DNA of 64,000 nucleotides from Aaosphaeria pasadenensis. Its lineage: Eukaryota; Ascomycota; Dothideomycetes; Pleosporales. Each line of letters starts with the position of its first letter. The first letter of the stretch is position 1. The stretch lies in NCBI GenBank assembly GCA_022813625.1, contig JAKLMB010000017.1, positions 1-64,000 on the forward strand, read 5' to 3'. Positions 1 to 9,645 of this stretch are shown here, piece by piece. The translations under genes and the position numbers were made by a program. Below the pieces are notes generated by a model. The model saw only the letters and a list, made by a program, of their open reading frames with translations, made no database searches and was not told the origin of the DNA.

Positions 1-505
1 TTCCATCCACAATGGCCCCCTTCTTCTATCCCTTTTTGGGGGCCTGACTTCGTTGCGACGCCCACCCCCCCCCCCTTGTTGAACCGTTTTATTATTTTAA
101 AAAAAAAAAAAAAAAAAAAAAGGGGAACCAAAGAATTATAAGGCCTTTTGAGAAAGGCAGAGCGAGAGAACGAAAATCTCTCAACAGCCAAGAGAACCAA
201 AGAATTATGGTGAGCCGCCTTCTAACTTGTCTACAACAATTGCTAACTGATAACTGACGCTTTGCCGTTCGCCATAAACACTGGCCGTTGTGTCTCACAT
301 CCATTCACCGGCCGAGGAAACACGATAACGCCTCTCTCGTCTCTTGTGAATCATACCATGCCTCATGGATTATCACCTCTCTCATCAGTGCCCCAGCTCT
401 TCTGGATGTTTCCCTCTCTCATCGGAGCTCTTGTTCTCGTGAATGCTCATTACTCTTTCGGATCCTCCTATTAAGACCTCTTGCGCCATCGCCAACCCTT
501 GTGTC
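1..505. other. Gene-free low-complexity left edge
   Basis: No supportable gene. It contains an 11-bp run of C at 65-75 and a run of 23 A at 99-121. The run of A reads as poly-phenylalanine on the minus strand and is not coding. No promoter or RNA signal was recognised. Confidence 0.7.
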
Positions 506-1018
506 CAGTCAACCCAGTCAACCCAGTCAACACAATCAACGCAAACAGTCAACACAGTCAACACACACAGCACAGTCAACCCAGTCAACACAGTCAACAC
601 AATCAACACAATCAACACTCACAGCACAGTCAACCCAGTCAACTCTGTCAACCACGTCAACTCAGTCAACTCAGTCAACTCTTTCAACTCAGTCAACTCA
701 GTCAACTCTTTCAACTCAGTCAACTCAGTCAACCACGTCAACTCCGTCAACTCAGTCAACCACGTCAACTCAGTCAACCACGTCAACTCAGTCAACCACG
801 TCAACTCAGTCAACTCTTTCAACCACGTCAACTCCGTCAACCACGTCAACTCCGTCAACCACGTCCACTCTGTCAACTCAGTCACAGTCAACCCAGTCAC
901 AGTCGACCCAGTCAACCCAGTCACAGTCGACCCAGTCAACCCAGGCAACCCAGGCAACTCAGTCAACCCAGTCAACACAATCAACACAGTCAACACAATC
1001 AACACAGTCAACACAATT
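506..1018. repeat. 9-bp minisatellite, consensus CAGTCAACN
   Basis: About 55 copies of a 9-bp unit (CAGTCAACC, CAGTCAACT or CAGTCAACA, with variants such as CTTTCAACT and CACGTCAAC) run almost without a break. A few 4-bp and 6-bp length variants (CAGTCA inserts near 890-930) interrupt the 9-bp phase. The unit has no stop codon in several frames on either strand, which creates long meaningless reading frames of up to 338 codons. Blocks of sub-variants (CTTTCAACT, CACGTCAACT) recur, which suggests unequal exchange or slippage in steps. Confidence 0.92.
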
Positions 1019-1045
1019 AACACACACACACGCGCACGCACGCTG

Positions 1046-1084
<39 letters not shown>

Positions 1085-1190
1085 ACACATACACACACAC
1101 TGCTATCAACACACACTGCTATCAACACAAACTGCTATCAACACACACACACAAACACACACAAACACACACTGCCATCAACACATTTAC
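1019..1190. repeat. CA microsatellite and degenerate CA-rich repeat
   Basis: A (CA)n tract with CG interruptions, the longest pure part at about 1050-1079. It is followed by three copies of a CTGCTATCAACACA-like unit (about 1101-1145) and CACAAACA repeats. It directly abuts the 9-bp minisatellite and shares the TCAACACA word with it, so it may have grown from the edge of that array. Confidence 0.88.
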
Positions 1191-2371
1191 AACATACACC
1201 ATCAGTTTCAACACATCCATAACACACCCGATCAGATTCAATGTTTTTTCTATCTCTCACGATTGGTAGTAAAAATCAGTCTTATGTTCGACCCACGTAA
1301 GTAAACTTTCACCTTTGTTTACTATTCAATACTCTAACATATGAGTCTAGTATGTACAATGGACTTCTCCTAGCACATATGCCCCTTGTCGAGATCCTAC
1401 AACGTTTTGGAGACTCGCATACTTGGATAAGTCGGATCGTTGGAGATTCACCTGGTCGGAGGTTCAAAGTTGGAGTTGCTCACAGTCAGAGGTTCACACA
1501 GTTGGAGGTTCCTATGTTCGAAAGTTCTTGTATATGCCTCTGCATTTCAATGTGTACCTGTTTACTCGCTTCAAGTACACGTAGAAACCTCTTAAATGCC
1601 CATTTTGAGCGAATGACTTATCTAACCTGCAGAGTGAGATAGAACACCTACTATGCTTAATATTAACCTTTCTCCTCACTTCTGTAATTTGATAGAACGA
1701 TGCCCACCCATCAGTTCCAAACACCCCCCTTCATCAAGCGAATACAATTCTCTGGGTCGGTAAATGGATTCATTCTGCCCTGCAAATGATTGCTTGCAGG
1801 CAATGGAATCTGTCAACTGCGCAGTGGTGGTTCCTGTCAACATTATGCTATTCTTATAGTATGCTGTAATGAAGTCTAGTTACTACGAATTGATTGTTTC
1901 TAGCAACACTATGTTATTCCTGTGATATATTGCTAAAGGTCTAATGATCACGCTAGAACTAATGTACGTAACAATGCACCATCCCTAAGGTATGCTGTAA
2001 TGAAATCTGGTAACTGTGTGGTGACCGTGGTTGGCAATATTGTGCCATTGTTTGAACTAATTGCTTGGGAAACTGCCCAGCAGTCTCCATCCTGGGGAAA
2101 CACTGAATGTCAAATGCCAAACGAGCCCTCAGTTTCCTCAACAACTTGTTGGCTACGCAAGGGTTTGGGTCGAGTCGTCCTCTGCTAAGCATAAAGTTAG
2201 CATCACTGACCTCACTTGCGTTTAAGATCAATGACTCACAAGTTCTATCTTGTGGGTCATCTGGTATCCAAGTGTATTTGGCCGGCTCCTCTAGTTCCGA
2301 AGAGGGAGTGGACGGGACATTTGTTCCCAACGGGGATATGGGAGGGTCGTTTTGTTCTTCAGCTGATTCGA
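1191..2371. other. No gene recognised
   Basis: Short open frames of 60-120 codons on both strands overlap one another and lack splice continuity or any motif I recognise. The sequence is moderately AT-rich. I see no RNA gene or mobile-element terminus. Confidence 0.55.
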
Positions 2372-2863
2372 TCAGTTGCCTGGACTTTTAGTCAGTCGAA
2401 GATGCCATAGGATTCTTTTAGAGTGTACGAACCTCGTAACTTCGGCAAGGAAACCGAAGAAAGAATGCCAGAAGTACTCATGAAAATAGGACCATCCTGA
2501 CCGATCAGACCGATGATCGGCTCTAGATCTATAAGGTACTACAGCCAGCGCTCTTGGATTATGTTGATACGTTGGTCGGACGAATCTCTGTCTCATGCGA
2601 TGTCGTTGTCGCAGCCGGTGGTCTAGCAATTTTTGTTGCATTGTCTCTGCTTCTGGTGCTCCTTGCTGTGTCGTCTCAGCTTCTGATGCCCCTTGGCGTG
2701 GCGTCTCAGCGGCCGCTTGGACGCCCGTCGAGAAATTATTTCGGCGTAGGGGATGATGAAGTATCCGTCGACCGAGCCTCCATGCGCCTATTGAGAGAGC
2801 GGGTGCCCCTCTCACTGCTGATGCATGAGCGATTGTCCGGAAGGTGTTTGCAGTTAGAGACAT
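2372..2863 (-). CDS. Doubtful 163-aa hypothetical protein
   Basis: An open frame from the ATG at 2863 to the stop at 2372; the frame is open further upstream, but only from a TTG. No family is recognised. The N-terminal 50 residues are rich in Arg, Ala and Ser with almost no acidic residues and end in a FSTG-like step, so they resemble a mitochondrial presequence. Residues 50-75 hold an imperfect repeat (ETPRQGASEAE / ETTQQGAPEAE / ETMQQ). The C-terminus is aromatic (WSYFHEYFWHSFFGF), which could be a membrane-associated helix. The gene sits beside a 55-bp tandem repeat and has no neighbour in an obvious unit. It could be a lineage-specific gene, a decayed fragment or a chance frame. Confidence 0.25.
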   Translation of the reverse strand: MSLTANTFRTIAHASAVRGAPALSIGAWRLGRRILHHPLRRNNFSTGVQAAAETPRQGASEAETTQQGAPEAETMQQKLLDHRLRQRHRMRQRFVRPTYQHNPRALAVVPYRSRADHRSDRSGWSYFHEYFWHSFFGFLAEVTRFVHSKRILWHLRLTKSPGN

Positions 2864-3020
2864 ATTCGGTTTGAGCAAGGTTGCTGTGAATGGTAGTTGT
2901 AAATGGTAGATGTGAATAGAAGATGCGTACGTTAGATGTGCGGAGAGTGGCTTCAAGGGTGTATAGAAGGAAGAGATCGTGATAGCAGTTGCGGATGGCG
3001 GTTATATAGCTTGAGTCATC

Positions 3021-3297
3021 CCTCCCAGATATACGGTCCAAAGTCAATTTGATGAGGCAAAAATGTTGCACACTCTCCCAGATCCACGGTTCATCATAGC
3101 CATTTCAATGAAAAGAAGCCCCAACCACCGTCCCAGATCTAGGGCTCATTGTAGTTAATCCAATGAGGTGAGGATACTGACTACCCTCCCAGATGCACGG
3201 CATATTGTCGTCAATTCGACGAGGTGAAGATACTGACTACCCTCCCAGACCCATGGCACCTTGTCGTCAATTCGACGAGTCGAAACCGCTGAGTACC
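3021..3297. repeat. Tandem repeat of about 53-56 bp, five degenerate copies
   Basis: Copies begin at about 3021, 3074, 3129, 3185 and 3241, each with (C)CTCCCAGA followed by a C/T-ACGG or CATGG step. Each then has TTGTCGTCAATTCGACGAGGTGAA or a diverged version, then GATACTGACTAC. The last two or three copies are nearly identical and the first two are much decayed. Spacing of 53-56 bp is seen directly. Each unit has a small internal TCGTC/GACGA complementarity that could fold. No coding frame runs through the array. Confidence 0.85.
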
Positions 3298-3788
3298 CTT
3301 TTCTAGAACTCATTTGCAACATTTTTCGCTACAGTCCCGACTGCTAGGGCTCGAACTTCCCAACTGAACAGACTCGCATCAAACGTGACCTTGTCCGAAC
3401 AGAAGGGATTGAATGATATTGGTTCTGCGCAGCAGCAGAAGTTCGGATGGAAGACTCTTCAACATCAGGCCCCACACACCTTCTCTAGGCGCGATTGTGA
3501 ATAGCGTCCATGATAGGAAGTGTTCACGTTGATTGGTGGGCAGCTTTGTATCGCAACTCAGCAGTAAGGCGAAAAGTTGATAGTTTTATTGATCGGTTGA
3601 AATTGGAAGGATTTGTCTATTTAGTGAACGTTGATTGCACAAGCGTATGCTTAATGCCATTTCAGCATAGTTCCATGCTTTTATTGATGTATGTACGAAT
3701 GATATGTAATGATATACAAAGAATCGAAAATCCCCCCTGAGCAGCAGCAAGCTGCCGCCCCCTTCCACTCATCCACTAAACACCATCT
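3298..3788. other. Gene-free spacer, includes xylanase 3' flank
   Basis: Holds the 3' flank of the minus-strand xylanase (stop at 3789). The short frames at 3510-3740 show no family features and no splice context. Confidence 0.6.
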
Positions 3789-5197
3789 TTAAACAATGCT
3801 GCAGATACCATTATAAGCATCCTTAGCCTGGAACGAAGCATCAAACAACAGCGGGTTATTCTCCTTCCTCCAAGAATCCGTATCCCTAACTCCCCAAACC
3901 GTGACACCAACACAGTTCTTGACATCCAGACACGCCTTCGTCGCAGCTTGGTAGTCCGCGACGCTCGCGCCCTTGATATCGAGCTCGGTGATGGCACACT
4001 CGGGGGCAGCGCCGCAGAGCGCCTGCATGGCGGCCTTGACGCCGGACGCCTGGCCCTCGGAGAGATGGGCCTGGGAGCCGATGCCGTCGATGGGCACGCC
4101 GGCGGCAATCCATGCCTTGACCTTGGTCACCATGCCCTTGGTCTTGGCGTACGTGGCCGAGTCGAGGTTGTAGTCGTTGATGTAGAGTTTGGCGGCGGGG
4201 TCCGCGGCGCAGGCGGCTTCGAAGGCGATGCGGACGAAGTCTTCTCCAAGGACGTTGTAGAATACTGAGGAGCGGAAGGTGCCGTCTTCGGCGAGGATCT
4301 CGTTGACGACGTCCTATGTTTCTTGTTAGTGTTCGAGGTAGGGTAGGGAGAGGGAAAGGGACTGAGCTCACCCAGGCGTAGATCTTGCCCTTGTACTGGC
4401 CCATGAGCTTGTTGATGTGGTTGACCATGACTTCCTTGAGCTTGGTCTTGTCGGTGATGCTTGAGACCCAGGATGGGAGCTGGGAGTGCCAGACTGTGGT
4501 GTGGCCACGGACCAATTTGTTGTTTGTAGTCGCAAAGCTAACGAGGGCATCGGATCCGGTCAGGCTGAACTGGCCCTCAGTCTTCTCTGTAGCGTCCCAT
4601 TTCATGCTACATTTTGAATCAGTGCGTGGCTCAAGGACGAAATTCAAAATTGGTAACGTACCTGTTCTCGGGCGTGACCTGACCAAAGTTGTCCACGATG
4701 ATTTGCTTGTTCTGGGCGTTTGAAAGAAGCCCCTGATCCGTAGCGACTCCAAAGTACTTCTTCCCTGCTGCTTTGAATTTGGCATCGAGAGAGCATTTTG
4801 CACCATTGGCGCCAGATCCAGAGCCATTACCAGCTCCGGCGGTGGAAGTTGGTTTGCTCGAACTCGCAACTACAACAGTAGGTGTGACAACCCTGGTCAC
4901 GAGCGTCGAGGGCACAGGTGCCAAAGCACTGCTTGAAGGGATAGGAACGACCTTCGTTGGTGTAGGAGCAGCGCTAGTTGGAGCAGATGGCACGCTGGTT
5001 GCTGAAGGCTTTGCGGATGGAGCCTGGGCTACTCCTGGGATGCATTGGGAGTACCATTCGTTGTACTCGTGACAGACGGTGCCTGCAATGCAGCTGGTCT
5101 CGCCACTGTAGTTCTTTCCTCCGCACTGGCCGTATTGGCCAACTTGGCCGGCGACAAGAGACGCGGAGATAGCGAGAGTAAACAAAGAGGCGCGCAT
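3789..5197 (-). CDS. Secreted GH10 endo-1,4-beta-xylanase with N-terminal CBM1
   Basis: Hydrolyses internal beta-1,4 links of xylan outside the cell. Three exons: 5197-4662, 4606-4372 and 4313-3789 (introns of 55 and 58 bp), giving 431 residues. A signal peptide (about 1-17) is followed by a family 1 cellulose-binding module (about 18-54, YGQCGGKNYSG with four Cys and aromatic platform residues). Next come a Ser/Thr/Pro/Ala linker to about residue 135 and the GH10 barrel. The acid/base Glu is in WDVVNE, created across the second splice junction, and the nucleophile Glu is in ITELDIKG. WHSQLPSW is the usual substrate-cleft segment. The ATG at 5197 starts the signal peptide. A TTTAAAT element lies about 65 bp upstream. 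Both catalytic Glu are present, so the enzyme should be active. Confidence 0.95.
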
Positions 5198-6028
5198 ATT
5201 GATTGATACTGTTGTCTATTTTTTTACTGTCGATAGTAAAGAACGAATGTCGTTGAGTTTATTTAAAGAGCTGGACTCGATTGAGAAGCGAATGGAACGT
5301 ATCAAACGTCAGTAACGAACGGATAAATGAATGAATGATTTAGAGAAGCACCTGAAGGGACCAAAGGAAGGAATTAAGTGGCGCAAAAGTGTAGGCATCG
5401 TGACATTGATAGTAGATGACCTAGATTTCGGACTTGGCTGAAAAGGGAATGACGTTCTTGAGATAGATTGTTTGGATGGTGGGAAATTAGGGAAGTTTCA
5501 AAACGTAGATCAATCATGGTGGCACCACGCCTTTAGCGCTTGAATATGACTTTCATAAGAACGCCTTTAAGGAGATGAACCGGTGGATGTAATGCGATTG
5601 TATATGTCAAGGGGCATACAAATTATTGGTTCTACTAGAGCACATTATAGTCTATGCTATTATATGCTCGGACACAATAGCATAGAAGTCTGGTTTCAAA
5701 TATAGTATTTATATGTGTACTACTAGATAGGTAAACATACCACTCTCAATGACTTCATGAGTGCAATCCTCTATATCCTAAATCATCGTCATCAACCTTC
5801 AAAAATTCATCTCAAAATCTTTTCGTCCCGCCAGCGCTGGTGCGCGATCGAATCATCACGGAGAGTCGGAGACGGCGTTGTTTTCTCCTTACGATCTGCT
5901 GAAACTGTCGCTTATCGACTAAGTCCCTGCTGATGCCGAGGCATCATGCAATGTTTACGCTAAACAAGCGTAAGGATCGGGTGGTCTGTCCGCCTCACCG
6001 ATCCATTAAATTGTATTTTTTTCCTGAA
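5198..6028. promoter_or_regulatory. Xylanase promoter and HIS4 3' flank
   Basis: 831 bp between two minus-strand genes. The part next to 5197 should be the xylanase promoter, with a TATA-like TTTAAAT on the minus strand at about 5260-5267. The part next to 6029 is the HIS4 3' flank. No gene is recognised in it. I could not identify convincing XlnR or CreA sites by eye. Confidence 0.5.
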
Positions 6029-8692
6029 TCAAGCGACACCGAGTCGGATGCTGACTGCACGTCGATGGGCTTCAAGTTCCTCGACCCGGGCCAATTCCAT
6101 CACTGCGCCACCGACATTCACCAATCCTTGCTGCGTGAGATTGGCGCTGGTGATGTGTTTGACGTACGATCCCAAGTTCACACCAGAGTACTGCTTGGCG
6201 TATCCGAATGTTGCTACACAATTGATTAGCATATGATGCATTGAGGCTGATATGAAAGACTTACGGAGGGAGTGATTTACACCGGCGGAATAATCGCCAA
6301 CACTCTCTGGAGTCCATGGTCCGACGAATACACTACCGGCGTTCTCGACGTAATCAACGACTGCCTCGGCATTTTGGACTTGCAGAATAAGATGCTCGGG
6401 AGCATAATCATTGCTGAGTTTCATGGCTTCCTCGATAGTCTCGACAGCAAGTGTGAATGAGTGAGCAATGGCGCCCCGGACTATGTCGACACGAGGCAGA
6501 GCATTCGCCTGGCGATCAAGCTCATCCTCAATGGCGGTGAGCTGGGCCTCGTTGAGCCCAACAGCAATCAGGATGACTTGAGAGTCAATACCGTGTTCCG
6601 CCTGGCTGAGCAGATCTGATGCCACAAATGCAGGGTTGGCAGTAGCATCTGCAATCACCAGGACTTCACTCGGGCCAGCGGGCATATCGATGCTCACTCC
6701 AGCATTCGTGTCATTGGACACTATCATCTTCGCGGCAGTGACGAATTGATTTCCTGGTCCAAGGATCTTGTCCACCTTTGCCACACTTTCCGTGCCGTAC
6801 GCAAGTGCTGCAACAGCCTGTGCGCCTCCAGCGAGAACGATGGCTTCGGCGCCAACCTTGTGAGCAGCATAGACGACCTCTGGGGTGGGCGATCCATCTG
6901 CGCGGGGAGGCGTTGCAAGCAAGACTCTCTTGCATCCAGCGACCATGGCGGGTACACCAAGCATCAGGGCAGTCGAGGGAAGAACCGCCGTTCCTCCGGG
7001 GACGTACAGGCCAACGCGCTCAATCGGGCGAACAAATCGTGAGCAAACAACACCAGGCATCGTCTCGACGACCAATGGTTTATCCTCCTTCTGGGCAGCA
7101 TGGAACTTGCGAATATTTTCAAAGGAGGTGTCAATAGCCTTGATAGTCTCTGGTGCAAGCTGCATCAACGACTCAGGGAATGGCGCCTTGAGAACTGGAG
7201 TAGTAAGCGAAGTAGCCTTTTCAAATTTGTGGGTATATTCCAATAAGGCTGCATCACCACGTGTCTTGACGGCATCGATGATGGGGTGGCAGATAGACAG
7301 AATCTTTTCACTGGACCGCTGAGATGGGCGCTGGAGTGCAGCCTGGATAGCTTCCGGTGTTTCCGTTGCAGTGATGTATCTCTTCATAGCGATCTTGCCA
7401 TTCTTAATGCCGGCGGGGTCGTCTTTGCTTTTCGGGACGGACGCTGCCTCTTTGACTACCTCCTTTTCACTCGTACCATTCGCTGGTGCGGCGGCTGGAG
7501 GCATAAAAGCAGGCTTCGCGTCTCCTCTCCTCCTCTTCACCTTGATGCTCTTAGCATCGAGATTCCTCTCTACATCTTCAAGCGATACTCCGGCAGCGAC
7601 ACACTTCGTGAGAGCAAAATAGAAAACATCTGCCGCTTCAAATGCAATTTCCTGCTTGGTCTTGGCATCACAGAGCTCGGTAGCCTCTTCTAAAATCTTC
7701 GATCGTAGCAGCTGTGGGTCGTTGAAAAGTCGTGCGGTGTATGAACCTTCGGGTGCAGATGCCTTCCGGCTCTGTAGGGTCTTCTGAAGACGAGAGAGTC
7801 CAGTGTATTCTCCGAAGCATGTTGGTGTAGCAAGATGACAGAAACCTCTGCCCTGTTGCCTCACTACGAATCGCAAGCAATCGTTGTCGCAGTCCAGGGA
7901 AACAGAGACCAGTTCTTGAATATCTCCACTACTCTCTCCTTTGTACCACAAGCCACGTTTTCTGCTCTGGTAAACGCCTCTGCCGGTCCGAAGACTCTCT
8001 GCCACACTTTCTTCGCTGCTGTATACCAAGCCAAGAGCGGTTCCTCTCTCATCAGTCACAAGGGTGGTGAAGAGACCATCCGGGCGGTCACTGGTGGCGT
8101 TTGCGAGTAGTAGTCGTGCAGTGCTTAGTAGGGCCGGTGCTTTGGCTGCATCGATGGTAAGAGCTTCGGCGGGGATGATAGGAATAGCCGCGAGTTTGGC
8201 AATGCGCAGGATTCCCTCGATGTCGAGAGAAGCGAAGGATACAAATACGTCCGGCCTGTCGGTTCCATACTCCTTGAGCCATGCTTCGACGAGGTCCAAA
8301 TCCTCAACATGGTGAGAGTAGATGTCGACTTGTGTTCCGCTTATCGATTCAATGATCTCTTCCCTCGTATTTCCGGGCAGCGCGAGTATGAGTCTGTCTT
8401 GATCAATCTTTAAGGCTAAGAGTTGGTCGAGTTGCTGCCGTGTGACAATGACCTTGGCAGCGCCGGCATCGAGAAGCGAAACGATATCTTCGGTGGATGT
8501 GATGGAAGCGACTCCAAGGTAGTTCGTATAGCGACCTACAGACTGCTGAAGGTGTTCGAGTGCCTGATCAACTGTCTCGGGAGTGACGCGCACGAAAACA
8601 TTGCCGATAAAGGACAAAGCCTGCGAGTTAAGACCTTGGCTGGGATTCTTATAAGTGGCAAGGTCAATTGAAGCAAGCAAAGCCGGCGCCAT
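6029..8692 (-). CDS. HIS4: Trifunctional histidine biosynthesis enzyme (HisI-HisE-HisD)
   Basis: Catalyses three steps of histidine synthesis: phosphoribosyl-ATP pyrophosphatase, phosphoribosyl-AMP cyclohydrolase and histidinol dehydrogenase. Two exons: 8692-6265 and 6213-6029, with a 51-bp intron, giving 870 residues. The ATG at 8692 is used because the open frame upstream of it starts only with TTG. An N-terminal region of about 220 residues is followed by the cyclohydrolase metal-binding part (LDCDNDCL, then CHLATPTCFG, about 268-300). The pyrophosphohydrolase helices follow (EEATELCDA, AFEAADVFYFAL). The dehydrogenase runs from about 450 (GPGNQFVTAAK, SEVLVIADATANP, LLSQAEHG). Splicing restores the NHSLPTFGYAK segment near the C-terminus. 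The intron is a multiple of three and stop-free, so unspliced RNA would add 17 residues. It shares a 953-bp divergent promoter with the epoxide hydrolase gene. Confidence 0.95.
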   Translation of the reverse strand: MAPALLASIDLATYKNPSQGLNSQALSFIGNVFVRVTPETVDQALEHLQQSVGRYTNYLGVASITSTEDIVSLLDAGAAKVIVTRQQLDQLLALKIDQDRLILALPGNTREEIIESISGTQVDIYSHHVEDLDLVEAWLKEYGTDRPDVFVSFASLDIEGILRIAKLAAIPIIPAEALTIDAAKAPALLSTARLLLANATSDRPDGLFTTLVTDERGTALGLVYSSEESVAESLRTGRGVYQSRKRGLWYKGESSGDIQELVSVSLDCDNDCLRFVVRQQGRGFCHLATPTCFGEYTGLSRLQKTLQSRKASAPEGSYTARLFNDPQLLRSKILEEATELCDAKTKQEIAFEAADVFYFALTKCVAAGVSLEDVERNLDAKSIKVKRRRGDAKPAFMPPAAAPANGTSEKEVVKEAASVPKSKDDPAGIKNGKIAMKRYITATETPEAIQAALQRPSQRSSEKILSICHPIIDAVKTRGDAALLEYTHKFEKATSLTTPVLKAPFPESLMQLAPETIKAIDTSFENIRKFHAAQKEDKPLVVETMPGVVCSRFVRPIERVGLYVPGGTAVLPSTALMLGVPAMVAGCKRVLLATPPRADGSPTPEVVYAAHKVGAEAIVLAGGAQAVAALAYGTESVAKVDKILGPGNQFVTAAKMIVSNDTNAGVSIDMPAGPSEVLVIADATANPAFVASDLLSQAEHGIDSQVILIAVGLNEAQLTAIEDELDRQANALPRVDIVRGAIAHSFTLAVETIEEAMKLSNDYAPEHLILQVQNAEAVVDYVENAGSVFVGPWTPESVGDYSAGVNHSLRKSFISASMHHMLINCVATFGYAKQYSGVNLGSYVKHITSANLTQQGLVNVGGAVMELARVEELEAHRRAVSIRLGVA

Positions 8693-9645
8693 ATTGAGCA
8701 AGCTTTTAACAGCTCAAGGGATTGAGGAGGCGTGGTATGAGTTGTGATGACCGGTGGGAGCGCAAGAGGATGTGAATGTGAATGTGAATATAGTTGTAGG
8801 TTAATAGTCATAGATAGAAAAAAAGCCTACTCTACTAGATTGGTCTTGTTATCGGCTGTGACACAATTGGCGGGGCAAAGACATGGTCCATCGAAGCCCC
8901 GCTATCGGCCCATCACGTGATGACGTGTTAAGGACGGGAGCTTACATAATTGACAAACTAACTATCACGACGACGCGACTCCTGTTTCCTCTAACACGAA
9001 CTTCACAAGTTGCTTCTCCCGTTTCAACGTCCTCTGCATACATCGGTCCGATTTCTTTTCTGTCTGGCAAGGTTTTCTCGAATTCCCAAGGGTCTTTGTG
9101 ATGAATCAGAACGGCTAATGCACTTGCAATCCTTCAATGTGGGGCAGAGACCACGATATCATCAATTCTGGGGCATGATCTACCTGGTACCAGAAGTAGT
9201 GGCCTGATCGTGAATTGAAGCATCGCATGTCGTAAGTCTGTAGCGAACAGCACTTCACCGTATCGACGCCATCACCAATAATGCTACAAGTTTGCGTACA
9301 ATACCAAAATGAATCGACCAACAATACCAACCCCGCCATTCTACAAAACCTCGGTAACCGGGTCCAATCCATCATCACGGAGAATAATTTTGTGTACAAA
9401 ACAATCCTTGAGCCACCTCAAAACAGATTAATGATCCTGCAACATTGGATTTCCAATACCCCACTTCATCTTGTGTACATGCTCCGATAACCATCCATAC
9501 TTGAGACAAAACCGTGCAAGTCAACATTGATACGACAGTCCCCGCTTTTCAATACTACCGAGCTTCCCCTTGACCGTCTGAATTTATAAATACTTGACTC
9601 GTCCGCGTGTTAATCTGTCTAGAACACCCAAACCTATATCTCACA
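8693..9645. promoter_or_regulatory. Divergent promoter region, HIS4 / epoxide hydrolase
   Basis: Holds both start regions. A TCACGTGA palindrome (8913-8920), directly followed by TGACGTG (8921-8927), lies about 220 bp upstream of HIS4. It is an E-box/CRE-like pair. Near the epoxide hydrolase, TATAAATA at 9585-9592 and TGACTC at 9595-9600 (a Gcn4/CpcA half-site-like word) lie 45-60 bp before its ATG. No gene is recognised in between. Factor assignments are inference from consensus only. Confidence 0.5.

Noticed and set aside
288..1304. Long open frames (338, 259, 179 and 169 codons) over the repeat array, both strands
   Set aside because: They arise because the 9-bp unit has no stop codon in several frames. 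Low complexity and overlap in multiple frames argue against coding.
3021..3297. CRISPR-like array
   Set aside because: The whole unit is repeated without unique spacers, copies are degenerate, and the genome is eukaryotic.
3886..4869. 327-codon minus-strand frame in the xylanase locus
   Set aside because: It follows the second xylanase exon and then reads the intron and third exon in the wrong frame. The spliced GH10 model explains the locus.
5933..6229. 98-codon plus-strand frame
   Set aside because: Antisense to the HIS4 3' end; no family features.
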